Assembly: GCF_016725325.1 (NCBI RefSeq)
Contig: NZ_CP068083.1
Span: forward strand, 3,906,001 to 3,970,000
Length of the DNA: 64,000 nt
Direction: 5' to 3'
Origin: Sphingobacterium spiritivorum
GTDB lineage: Bacteria > Bacteroidota > Bacteroidia > Sphingobacteriales > Sphingobacteriaceae
Shown: positions 1 to 8,374 of the stretch, piece after piece
How the letters are laid out: each line of letters opens with the position of its first letter
Numbering within the stretch: the stretch's first letter is position 1
Notes under the pieces: model-generated
What the model saw: only the letters and a program-made list of their open reading frames with translations
Database searches by the model: none
What the model was told of the DNA's origin: nothing
Program-made: the position numbers and the translations under genes

Positions 1-1
1 G

Positions 2-2890
2 GGACCAACTGCAGGTATACGTTCCCATTTTCTGAATATTGATTTTGGACTCGGGCATCTGTCTGCACAGGATAAGTTCGGTTTTGAAGTCAATATTTTA
101 CAGACTGATCCTAAAGAAGCCCCTTCATTTAAGATCTCTGTCAATGGTAAACCGTACTACTTTCTGCTAAAGAAGGGAAATGGTCACGAAAATCCGGTAG
201 GTCCGTTTGACCGGGCCGAAAACCAAAACATTCGGATTGAAATCCCTGAGGGACTATTGAAAGACGGCTCAAACCATATCACATTGACTACCCTGCAGGG
301 CGGATGGCTGATATTTGATAATTTAGCACTCTATGGCCCGGCACATGTTAATCTTTTAAAGCCTGGTACAGCCTGGTTGAAAACCGTGTCTGCAGCAGAT
401 TATGAGACAGAAAAAGGAAATAAAAAATTTCAGGCTCTTTTAGTGGATGTATCATCTCTGAAAGAACATGCGCAACTAGAGGTTATGCTCGATGGAAGCA
501 GCATTCTGAAGCAGCATCTGGATACCGGAAGGTATGTGCTGGAAGCCCTTATGCCGGCAGTGAAAAATTCCAAAACAAGTCGTTACGAAATCCGTGCAGA
601 CGGATTGAAAATAGGAGCAGGGACGGTGAAACGGTCGGCACAAAAGCTCGTTAGTCCGGCCGACTATGTCAACACGATGATGGGAGTGGCGCATTCCAGA
701 TGGATGATTGCCCCAGGACCCTGGATGCCATTCGGGATGGTCAAGCTAAGCCCGGATAATCAGCGTAGCGGATGGCAGGCCGGATATGATCCTACTATAG
801 AATCTATCGGAACATTCAGCCATATCCATGAATGGACGATGACAGGTCTGGGTACTTTTCCGGTATCAGGAAAGCTTAATATTCATATGGGTGATCAGGA
901 TAATCCGGATAGCGGATACAGATCACGCATCGATAAGACAACCGAAAAGGCTCCTTTAGGGTATTATCGTGTGGATCTGACGGATTATGATATTACGGCT
1001 GAACTGACAGCGGGAACACGAACGAGCTTCCAGAAGTATACGTATCATCGTGCGGATACGGGGCGGATCATGATTGATCTGCAATTGCCTACGGAGTATG
1101 ATTACAAAATCAAAGCCGTAAAGCTGACCAAAATAAGCGATTACCGGATTGAGGGAGTGAGCAGGCAACTGTCCCAGCATGTATGGTCAGGAGGTATTGA
1201 CCAGGAGTATAATGTACATTTTGTAATGGAATTTGATCGTCCGATCCGGAATTTCGGATATTGGAAAAACGGGGAGGTGCTGATGCAGCAAACACTGGAT
1301 GAATCGGAAGTGACCGATGCCGGGATGTATGTCGAGTTTGATACCAAAACAAATAAAACAATACAATTGCGAACCGGAATCTCTTATGTCAGTATTGCAA
1401 ATGCAGATTTGAATCTGCAACAGGAGATCAGTAAGCCATTTGGCTGGTCATTCGATAAGGTATATACCCATCACAGGAAGATTTGGAATGAACAATTGGG
1501 CCGAATTTCTATAAACTCAAATGACCACTTACAGAAAGAGCGTTTTTATACCAATATGTATCGTTCTCTTGCGAGCAGAAATACATTCAGCGATGTAGAC
1601 GGAAGCTGGGTATCAGCTGATGAGAAGATCCGTAAACTTCCGGGATCTACAGATGTAGCACTCGGATGTGATGCTTTTTGGAATACGTTCTGGAACCTGA
1701 ACCAGTTTTGGAATCTGGTGACACCGGAATGGTCCAGCAAATGGGTGCGTTCCCAGCTGGCGATGTATGATGCCAATGGCTGGCTGGCTAAAGGTCCTGC
1801 CGGTATGGAATATATCCCGGTCATGGTTGCAGAGCATGAAATCCCCCTTATGGTAAGTGCCTACCAGATGGGAATCCGGGATTATGATGTGCAGAAATCG
1901 TTTGAAGCAATGGTCAAAATGCAGACTACAGCATCTGCTCCTGTAGAAGGCGGTTATGCGGGCAACAGGGATCTGATGACCTATCTGCAACATCAGTACG
2001 TACCATATGATCAGGGACGGTTTTCCAATTCCCTTGAATATAGCTTTGACGACTGGACTGTTTCGCAGATGGCGAAAGCCTTAGATAAGGAGAAGGAATT
2101 CCATCAATTCAGAGCGCGTGGATCCTGGTGGAAAAATGCCATTGATACTGTGACCGGTTACGCACGTATGCGGGATGCAAAGGGAGATTGGTATAAGGAC
2201 TTTGATCCGTTCAAATCAGGTGCCAACGAGCACTATGTAGAAGGAAATGCCTGGCAGCTAACTTTTTTTGTGCCACAGGATATCCCCGGATTAGCAAGGC
2301 GTATCGGCAAGGATACATTTCTGAAACGGTTGGAGTGGGGATTTGAGGAGAGTTACAAATGGCGCTTCAATGGTCCGAATGATCAATACTGGGATTATCC
2401 GGTTGTACAGGGGAATCAGCAATCTATGCATTTTGCATTTCTGTTTAACTGGGTGGGCCGGCCCTGGCTTACTCAAAAATGGAGTCGGGCGATTATGGAT
2501 CGTTATTACGGACATGGCTTGTCTAATGCGTACCTGGGAGATGAAGATCAGGGACAGATGAGCGCCTGGTTTGTGATGAATGCACTCGGATTGTTTCAGA
2601 TGGACGGAGGATCCAGAGTAGATCCGATCTATGAGATAGGAAGTCCGCTATATGAGAAAGTAACTGTCGATCTGGGTAACCGGTACGGAAGAGGGAAAGA
2701 GTTTGTGATCGAAGCCAGAAATACAAGCAAAAAGAATAAGTATATTCAGAAAGCTACATTAAATGGGGTGAAACTTGATAACTGCTGGTTTCCTGCCTCA
2801 CAGGTTTTGAAAGGTGGTTCACTCATACTTGAAATGGGACCAATACCCAACGAAAACTGGGGAACAGGAGGTATTCCTGTAGCCCAGTAG
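2..2890 (+). CDS. GH92 family alpha-mannosidase-like enzyme, 5' truncated
   Basis: The reading frame is open from the first bases of the window, so the true start lies upstream; the TTG at 257 is internal. About 962 residues are visible. The first ~115 form a beta-rich, carbohydrate-binding-like module (rhamnogalacturonan-lyase C-terminal type). From about residue 215 the GH92 fold is clear: APGPWMPFGMVKLSPD, FSHIHEWTMTGLG, then YVEGNAWQ around 747 (its Glu is the expected acid) and GDEDQGQMSAW around 847 (the acidic pair expected to activate water). GH92 enzymes are calcium-dependent exo-alpha-mannosidases acting in the periplasm or at the surface. The mannose-6-phosphate isomerase gene 1.4 kb away agrees with a mannoside substrate. 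Family assignment is firm; linkage specificity cannot be read. Confidence 0.9.
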   Translation, partial: GPTAGIRSHFLNIDFGLGHLSAQDKFGFEVNILQTDPKEAPSFKISVNGKPYYFLLKKGNGHENPVGPFDRAENQNIRIEIPEGLLKDGSNHITLTTLQGGWLIFDNLALYGPAHVNLLKPGTAWLKTVSAADYETEKGNKKFQALLVDVSSLKEHAQLEVMLDGSSILKQHLDTGRYVLEALMPAVKNSKTSRYEIRADGLKIGAGTVKRSAQKLVSPADYVNTMMGVAHSRWMIAPGPWMPFGMVKLSPDNQRSGWQAGYDPTIESIGTFSHIHEWTMTGLGTFPVSGKLNIHMGDQDNPDSGYRSRIDKTTEKAPLGYYRVDLTDYDITAELTAGTRTSFQKYTYHRADTGRIMIDLQLPTEYDYKIKAVKLTKISDYRIEGVSRQLSQHVWSGGIDQEYNVHFVMEFDRPIRNFGYWKNGEVLMQQTLDESEVTDAGMYVEFDTKTNKTIQLRTGISYVSIANADLNLQQEISKPFGWSFDKVYTHHRKIWNEQLGRISINSNDHLQKERFYTNMYRSLASRNTFSDVDGSWVSADEKIRKLPGSTDVALGCDAFWNTFWNLNQFWNLVTPEWSSKWVRSQLAMYDANGWLAKGPAGMEYIPVMVAEHEIPLMVSAYQMGIRDYDVQKSFEAMVKMQTTASAPVEGGYAGNRDLMTYLQHQYVPYDQGRFSNSLEYSFDDWTVSQMAKALDKEKEFHQFRARGSWWKNAIDTVTGYARMRDAKGDWYKDFDPFKSGANEHYVEGNAWQLTFFVPQDIPGLARRIGKDTFLKRLEWGFEESYKWRFNGPNDQYWDYPVVQGNQQSMHFAFLFNWVGRPWLTQKWSRAIMDRYYGHGLSNAYLGDEDQGQMSAWFVMNALGLFQMDGGSRVDPIYEIGSPLYEKVTVDLGNRYGRGKEFVIEARNTSKKNKYIQKATLNGVKLDNCWFPASQVLKGGSLILEMGPIPNENWGTGGIPVAQ

Positions 2891-2969
2891 ATACCTGAAA
2901 AAAAAGTGCCCAGGACTTAATCCCCGGACACTTGAAATATTTAAATGTATTTATCTTTTAATGTTACAT

Positions 2970-3001
2970 AGCATCCAGTTTTACCGGATGCTGTTTTTTT
3001 T
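2970..3001 (+). terminator. Rho-independent terminator after GH92 gene
   Basis: A 7-bp stem AGCATCC/GGATGCT (2970-2976 with 2986-2992) is followed by a run of eight T from 2994. It ends the GH92 transcript just before the convergent glycosidase gene. Confidence 0.75.
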
Positions 3002-3002
3002 G

Positions 3003-4295
3003 TTACTTCTGTGTCTCTTCCAGTAATACAATGGCATCATATAATACACCCGCTTCTCCGCGGAATGTTCCTGATCCTTTAGGCTTATTGTCTTTGGTGT
3101 ACCACTCAAAAAAGCCTTTATTGACAATGACGCGATCAAGCATCGGTTTCAACTGTTCGTAGGCTTCCTTTTCAAAGCCGTTTTTGATAAGTTGCTGAAT
3201 CATTCTTCCGCCAAACCAGGTCCAGTCACCTCCATTCTGATAACCGTAAGGGTACATCCCTTTATTTTTAAATGACCCCTCCGGATAGGTTGGGTAGAGG
3301 GTCAGTCCTATGGTCGCCGCTCCTGAGGCTTTGACATTAGCAATCATTTTATCAAGAGACGTTTTGATCTGTTCTTTTGACAGTAAATTAGCTTCTATGG
3401 CAACAGCTGTCCCTCCGTGGTAGTAAATCTGATTTTCATCAAAACTTTTGTCAAACGGAGAGCTGGTCAGGTAAATATGGGGTATAAACTTCTGATTCTT
3501 GTCATCCCATAAATATTTCATTGTATTACCTGCTATCTCCTCCCGTATTGAATTCCATTTCGTAGCGGCTGCAGGCACCATATCCATATAATTGTCCAAT
3601 GCGATCAGGAACATGGCATTGTCATAGATGTCGATAGCGAGATGAGAATTTTCATCCAGATGTACACCCCAGTCATGTTCCGGTTGTACATCTCCCCAGT
3701 CTGCGGTTGTTGCTCCCCAGAGGAGGCCATACTTTTCATTGTAACGGTGCTTCATCAAAAAATCCATAGCCTGTTCCATACGTTCCTTCACCTTTGCGGT
3801 ACCCACTTTGGTTTCCAGAAAGCTGGTGTCGTTTGTCGCTTTGATGTATCTGTGGACAGCTTGTATCAGTGATGTTTCCTGATCTGTTTCGACGGTATTC
3901 TTATGAGCTGCAAACTGTGGAGCCAGCACATTGGTAATGGTATAATAATCTGAGGGCTTGCCTTTCAGGCTTGCTTTTGTGACAAAACCATCCGCAATAT
4001 TGCCATCTTCCCCCTGTAAGCGGAAGAATGTAAGCAATTGCTCCTTGATTAATTCGTGTGGATGTACTTTTGCAGCAACAGTGATAAATGTGTTGTAATC
4101 TCTGATCCATACTTCACTGTATCCGTCTCCGGCATTGAATCCGGACTTAACGATTTCCAATGCTTTATCTTTGACGATCTGAAGAGACGAATCCGCTTCC
4201 ATACGTGTGGACAGTGAAGCTGCGTCTTTCTTTCCGTTAGACGAACCACATGCTGTGAGTAGACCTGCTAAGGCTAATAAGGCTATTCTATTCAT
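3003..4295 (-). CDS. Six-hairpin glycosidase-like lipoprotein
   Basis: 430 residues. The N-terminus has a lipoprotein signal ending LLTAC, so the mature protein is anchored from Cys16. The body looks like an (alpha/alpha)6 six-hairpin glycosidase: WIRDYNTF near residue 64, VETDQETSLIQAVHRYI, LLWGATTADWGDVQPEHDW, and GGDWTWFGGRMI near 357. Several conserved Asp/Glu residues sit in these motifs, as in GH15/GH63/GH125-like barrels, but I cannot assign a GH family. It is the last gene of a minus-strand operon behind the sugar porter and the mannose-6-phosphate isomerase, so a role in releasing a mannose-containing sugar outside the cytoplasm is a reasonable inference. The start is fixed by the signal peptide. 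Confidence 0.7.
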   Translation of the reverse strand: MNRIALLALAGLLTACGSSNGKKDAASLSTRMEADSSLQIVKDKALEIVKSGFNAGDGYSEVWIRDYNTFITVAAKVHPHELIKEQLLTFFRLQGEDGNIADGFVTKASLKGKPSDYYTITNVLAPQFAAHKNTVETDQETSLIQAVHRYIKATNDTSFLETKVGTAKVKERMEQAMDFLMKHRYNEKYGLLWGATTADWGDVQPEHDWGVHLDENSHLAIDIYDNAMFLIALDNYMDMVPAAATKWNSIREEIAGNTMKYLWDDKNQKFIPHIYLTSSPFDKSFDENQIYYHGGTAVAIEANLLSKEQIKTSLDKMIANVKASGAATIGLTLYPTYPEGSFKNKGMYPYGYQNGGDWTWFGGRMIQQLIKNGFEKEAYEQLKPMLDRVIVNKGFFEWYTKDNKPKGSGTFRGEAGVLYDAIVLLEETQK

Positions 4296-4332
4296 TATTT
4301 TTTATAGTTTATAAGTGATTGTTTTACATGAT

Positions 4333-6069
4333 TTAACAGGCTTCATCTTTGACGAATGAGACAATTACTTTTGCCTGTTTTTCACCCAGGTTACGCAGCT
4401 TGTATGAACCGGCAGCAGCAGGTACCGCAAAAGTTTCTACAAAATGGAAGACCTCTTGTTTTCCGTCTGCAGTAGTCAGCTCGATTGCTGATCCTTCTAC
4501 GAGCATAAGAATATGGCATTGGCCTTTTGTCTCTACATATACCTGATCCGTAAAGTCGTATCTGCATATCGTGTAGAAATGCTGTTCGTGAGTGGGCAGA
4601 TCAATATAATTTGTATGGGCATCCAATACCCTCTCCTTTGGTTTGGATATTAATGTATCCTGTACTACACTTCCTTTGCGTGAAAAATCCAGATTTTCAA
4701 ATGCACGTGCTATATTAAGTGGTCTGGGCTTCCCGTCCAGATCCGGACGTACCCAATCGTACATCTTAAATGTGAAAATATAAGGTGTGGCGCTGATTTC
4801 CAGCACCAGATTGTTTTTTCCGGATGCGTGTACCGTACCGTTGGGGATCAGGTAGAGACCATGTTTCTGAGCCGTGAATTTCTGAACATACTTTTCAATT
4901 TCAATAGCCGTACTGTTTTTAAAACTTTCTTCCAATGCATTTCGGAAATCATCGGGCTGTATATCGTGCTGAAAGCCCAGATATACCTCTGCATTTTCTT
5001 CACAATCCACAATATAATAGGTCTCATCCTGTGTAAAATTCTCTCCAAACTTATCTTTGGCATATTGTGTTCCCGGATGACACTGTATAGAAAGGTTGCC
5101 TCCGTCAAATGTGTCCAGAAAATCAAAGCGTATCGGAAATTCATCTCCAAACCGGCTATATGCTTTACCCAGTACCTGTTCGCCGGCAGTATACATCAAC
5201 TGATCAAAGGAAACTTCCAGAAGATGATCTCCGTCAGCTAGTACCAGTCCGTTTTCCGGAACGATCATCTCAAAAGACCAGGCATAATTTTCGACGTTCT
5301 GATCCAGTTGTTTCATATGCTTTTTCATCCACTGTCCGCCCCAAACACCCGGCTCAAACCAGGGTCTTACTCTGAAGAAGGAGGCAGACATATCTTTCAA
5401 TGTATCCAGCAGGTCTTTGCCATACATCCAGGTGATGTGGTTTGTAAGCTGCTGATCAGCCATAATAGCTGTCCGCGGAAGTATGTTTTTCTTATGTTTA
5501 TTCAATACGACCCAGTCCACAAAATAAAATCGTTTGTAGATCTGTTTCTTGTCTTCCTGAATATCTGCTCCGAGATTGCTGACCAAACCCTGACGCATTC
5601 GATGAGAAAGTACATTTTTAGGCAAGTCAAAGTAGGCGAGAGGAGCTTTTGTATCGTAACATGCTGCTCCAGTACCGTAAAGTATAGTCAATCCTTCAGC
5701 ATGTGCAGGTACGAGCATTTTTATTTTTGCCAGATCGTAAAAATCGCTGATGAAAAGATTAGTTCTGTAACCGAACAAAGGATCGTCACCTCCTAAAAAG
5801 GGTTGTACCATATCCTCGATTTCATGTGTTTCTTTCAGGGCAGTTTCGAAAGGTATAAAACGGACATTTACCGCAATTTTGCGAAAAGCAGTTTCAAGCC
5901 CTTCAACAATTTCCTGCCAGTTCACTCCGATATATCCGTCAAGTATATAAAGCGATTCGGCAGACAAAGCTGTGGCCAGTGAATCATATCCACTGTAGAT
6001 ATGACCTTTGGCTTTATGTGTAGGTAATATAGTATAGTTTACGCTGTTATCTTTTACTTCGATTTCCAT
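4333..6069 (-). CDS. manA: Class I mannose-6-phosphate isomerase with extra N-terminal domain
   Basis: 578 residues against about 300-390 for a normal class I isomerase, which interconverts mannose-6-P and fructose-6-P in the cytoplasm. The C-terminal two-thirds has the cupin zinc site: QCHP (Gln329, His331), DETYYI (Glu349) and GTVHA (His414). The first ~230 residues are an additional domain with nucleotide-kinase flavour (LDGYIGVNW, ILYGTGAACYD, KRFYFVDWVVLNKHKK) but without a GxxxxGK[ST] P-loop. It lies 12 bp downstream of the sugar porter gene and is surely co-transcribed with it. Entry of imported mannose also needs a hexokinase, and none is seen nearby. Isomerase activity is well supported; the N-terminal domain function is unknown. 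Confidence 0.85.
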   Translation of the reverse strand: MEIEVKDNSVNYTILPTHKAKGHIYSGYDSLATALSAESLYILDGYIGVNWQEIVEGLETAFRKIAVNVRFIPFETALKETHEIEDMVQPFLGGDDPLFGYRTNLFISDFYDLAKIKMLVPAHAEGLTILYGTGAACYDTKAPLAYFDLPKNVLSHRMRQGLVSNLGADIQEDKKQIYKRFYFVDWVVLNKHKKNILPRTAIMADQQLTNHITWMYGKDLLDTLKDMSASFFRVRPWFEPGVWGGQWMKKHMKQLDQNVENYAWSFEMIVPENGLVLADGDHLLEVSFDQLMYTAGEQVLGKAYSRFGDEFPIRFDFLDTFDGGNLSIQCHPGTQYAKDKFGENFTQDETYYIVDCEENAEVYLGFQHDIQPDDFRNALEESFKNSTAIEIEKYVQKFTAQKHGLYLIPNGTVHASGKNNLVLEISATPYIFTFKMYDWVRPDLDGKPRPLNIARAFENLDFSRKGSVVQDTLISKPKERVLDAHTNYIDLPTHEQHFYTICRYDFTDQVYVETKGQCHILMLVEGSAIELTTADGKQEVFHFVETFAVPAAAGSYKLRNLGEKQAKVIVSFVKDEAC

Positions 6070-6081
6070 GTTATGATATGA

Positions 6082-7422
6082 CTAATGAATGTTATCTTTT
6101 TTAATATTACTTTTTGATTTCCAGTATGCCTCTATTTCTTCGAGACGTTTTCCTTTGGTTTCAGGCAACAGGTAATAGACTGTAATAAAGGCAACCGCGC
6201 AGCAGATGGCAAATACCCGGAATGTCCATGCTGTTCCCCACTGATCGAGCAGGATAGGAGTGAGCTGGCCGATGATGGCATCCGCAACCCACATGACCAG
6301 GATACTGACTGCCATAGCCCGCGCACGGATAGCCGCCGGGAATATCTCCGACGCAACCACAAACTTTAAGGGACCTATAGAAAAGGCAAAAAACAGTAGA
6401 AAACAAAGGATGGATACGATGAGCAGATTACCATAGGTATGGATATCCTGACTCAGAAACCAGCCTGTTAACAGTAAGCTGATCGTAGCTCCCAATGTTC
6501 CGGTGAGATACAGCGGTCTTCTGCCCCAGGTATCTACTTTCCAGATGGCCACACAGGTAAAGATCACATTCGCCAGTCCGAAAAACACCTGTGCCTGCAC
6601 AGAACTGTCCAGTGAAAGGCCGGATTGAAGCAGGATACTCGGACCAAAGTAGACGATGGCATTTATACCGCTCAATTGTGAAAATAAAGGAAGTAAAAGT
6701 CCCAGTATAAAAGCTCTTCTGTAGACCGGCGAGAAAAGAGATACTTTTTGTCGTTCTTCCTGAGCTACAGGAGTGATAGGGTCGGTTATATTTAATCGGG
6801 CAAGTATCTGGTATCCCATATTTTCTTTTCCCTTCAGGATGAGCCATCTTGGACTTTCGGGTACTATAAATAGTCCCAGACATAACAATAAGGCCGGAAT
6901 TGCACCAAGCAGAAACATCATGCGCCAATGTTCGGAAGCGATACTGATGTCATATTTTAGTACCAGTGCATTACTGACATATGCCGCCAGTATACCTATC
7001 GTAATTGCTAACTGATAGATCGTCACTGTACGGCCACGGTACTGACTCGGTGATATTTCAGCAATGTAAAGGGGGACAACTATGGACGCAATACCCACAC
7101 CGAGACCACCAACCCATCTGCTGGTCAGCAGAGAGATGAAATCCGGACTGAAAGTACAGCCTATTGCAGAAACCAGGAACAATGTACCCGCAATGACGAG
7201 CGTGGATTTTCGGCCTAAGCGGTCACTCCAGCGTCCGGCAAATAGCACACCTATAATACAACCTACCAATGCGGAAGAGACAAACATACCTTCCTGTCCG
7301 GGTGTCAGATTGAAATGAGCTTTAATCAGCGGTACTGCACCCGAAATAACAGCCATGTCAAATCCAAAAAGCAGCCCGCCCAAAGAGACCGTTGCAATAA
7401 TAAGTTTAAAGAGTGTGTTCAT
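6082..7422 (-). CDS. MFS sugar porter (XylE/GLUT-like)
   Basis: 446 residues with 12 predicted membrane helices. Sugar-porter signatures are present: FGFDMAVISGA in helix 1, the GRWSDRLGRKS loop between helices 2 and 3, IAEISPSQYRGR after helix 4, PESPRWL after helix 6, and PETKGKRLEEIEAYW at the C-terminus. Proteins of this type move hexoses or pentoses across the inner membrane, usually with protons. It is the first gene of the operon with the isomerase and the lipoprotein glycosidase, so mannose is the likely substrate. A good -33/-7 promoter lies 37-68 bp upstream, and the divergent GntR gene is the probable regulator. Confidence 0.9.
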   Translation of the reverse strand: MNTLFKLIIATVSLGGLLFGFDMAVISGAVPLIKAHFNLTPGQEGMFVSSALVGCIIGVLFAGRWSDRLGRKSTLVIAGTLFLVSAIGCTFSPDFISLLTSRWVGGLGVGIASIVVPLYIAEISPSQYRGRTVTIYQLAITIGILAAYVSNALVLKYDISIASEHWRMMFLLGAIPALLLCLGLFIVPESPRWLILKGKENMGYQILARLNITDPITPVAQEERQKVSLFSPVYRRAFILGLLLPLFSQLSGINAIVYFGPSILLQSGLSLDSSVQAQVFFGLANVIFTCVAIWKVDTWGRRPLYLTGTLGATISLLLTGWFLSQDIHTYGNLLIVSILCFLLFFAFSIGPLKFVVASEIFPAAIRARAMAVSILVMWVADAIIGQLTPILLDQWGTAWTFRVFAICCAVAFITVYYLLPETKGKRLEEIEAYWKSKSNIKKDNIH

Positions 7423-7444
7423 AAATTTACATTGGTTATTTTAA

Positions 7445-7469
7445 TATGTACATACATACAAACATATGT
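7445..7469. promoter_or_regulatory. Candidate GntR operators between divergent genes
   Basis: Two short palindromes sit 7 bp apart: TATGTACATA (7445-7454, 10 bp perfect) and ACATATGT (7462-7469). The second overlaps the -7 element of the sugar porter operon. GntR/HutC dimers bind short inverted repeats, and the gntR gene starts 75 bp away. The link is inferred from position; AT-rich DNA gives short palindromes by chance. Confidence 0.4.
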
Positions 7470-7490
7470 GTATTTTTTTAATTCTCCAAA
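7459..7490 (-). promoter_or_regulatory. -7/-33 promoter of the sugar porter operon
   Basis: On the minus strand TATGTTTG (7459-7466) matches the Bacteroidota -7 consensus TAnnTTTG, with TTTG (7487-7490) 20 bp further upstream as the -33 element. The -7 element overlaps the palindrome ACATATGT, which fits repression by a bound regulator. Confidence 0.6.
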
Positions 7491-7543
7491 TAATGTTACT
7501 TTAGCTATTGAAACAGCAAAGCAGAAAATTTTATCCGCGTATT

Positions 7544-8278
7544 ATGAATCTTCAGATAGACCACAAGAGTCCCGTTCCTTTACACATACAGGCCGAAATG
7601 TTACTTCGCGAACTTATCAAGGATCCGGAGTATATTGACGGCAAGTTATTACCTAATGAAGTAGAACTGGCGCGTCGTCTTGCTATTTCACGTACGACAC
7701 TGCGCCTTGCGATCAATAAGCTGGTTTATGAAGAACTGTTGGTGCGTAAGAAGGGAGTAGGTACCAAAGTCGTCACATCCAAATTCAGCTCAAAGTCTAA
7801 AAACTGGCTCAGCTTTTCACAGGAGATGAAAAACAGAGGAATAGAAGTCAAGAACTTTGAATTGCATGTGAGCTGGGTAGTACCGGAGAAAAGTATTATG
7901 CATTTCTTTGATATAAAGGAAGATCAGAAGATACTGAAACTGGAGCGCCTGAGAGGGAAGAAGGACGATCCTTTTGTGTACTTTGTTTCCTATTTTCATC
8001 CTCGTGTCGGATTGACCGGTGAGGAGGATTTCAAACGTCCTTTGTATGAGATTCTGGAACAGGATCACCATATTATAGCCGATCTTTCTCAGGAAGAAAT
8101 TGACGCTAAAGCCGCAAATAAGTTTATAGCAGACAAACTGGAAATCAATCAGGGAGATCCCATTTTATCCCGAAAGCGTTTTGTGTATGATCAGTCCGGA
8201 CGTCCTATTGAATATAATCTGGGCTATTACAGAGCAGAAAGTTTTACCTATACCGTCGAAAGCCGCAGAGATTATTAA
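7544..8278 (+). CDS. GntR/HutC family transcriptional regulator
   Basis: 244 residues from the ATG chosen here. An upstream in-frame TTG at 7508 would add a non-conserved 12-residue tail. Residues ~5-75 form the GntR winged helix (PVPLHIQAEMLLRELI, LPNEVELARRLAISRTTLRLAINKL). The rest is a UTRA effector-binding domain (KILKLERLRG, DPFVYFVSYFHP, ILSRKRFVYDQSGRPIEYNLGYYRAESFTY). UTRA domains usually bind a phosphorylated sugar or similar small ligand. Divergent placement against the mannose-type operon makes it the likely local repressor. Confidence 0.88.
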   Translation: MNLQIDHKSPVPLHIQAEMLLRELIKDPEYIDGKLLPNEVELARRLAISRTTLRLAINKLVYEELLVRKKGVGTKVVTSKFSSKSKNWLSFSQEMKNRGIEVKNFELHVSWVVPEKSIMHFFDIKEDQKILKLERLRGKKDDPFVYFVSYFHPRVGLTGEEDFKRPLYEILEQDHHIIADLSQEEIDAKAANKFIADKLEINQGDPILSRKRFVYDQSGRPIEYNLGYYRAESFTYTVESRRDY

Positions 8279-8374
8279 ACCTTCTGCTTATCAAAATATA
8301 GGTTAAGTTCTTGTTCTCGATGCAGATAATATGCATGAAATGCTTTATTTTTATGCAATATCTACCAACCGAAT

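Noticed and set aside
7508..7543. TTG start giving GntR 12 extra residues
   Set aside because: The ATG at 7544 gives the normal GntR N-terminus, and the extra residues are not typical of the family.
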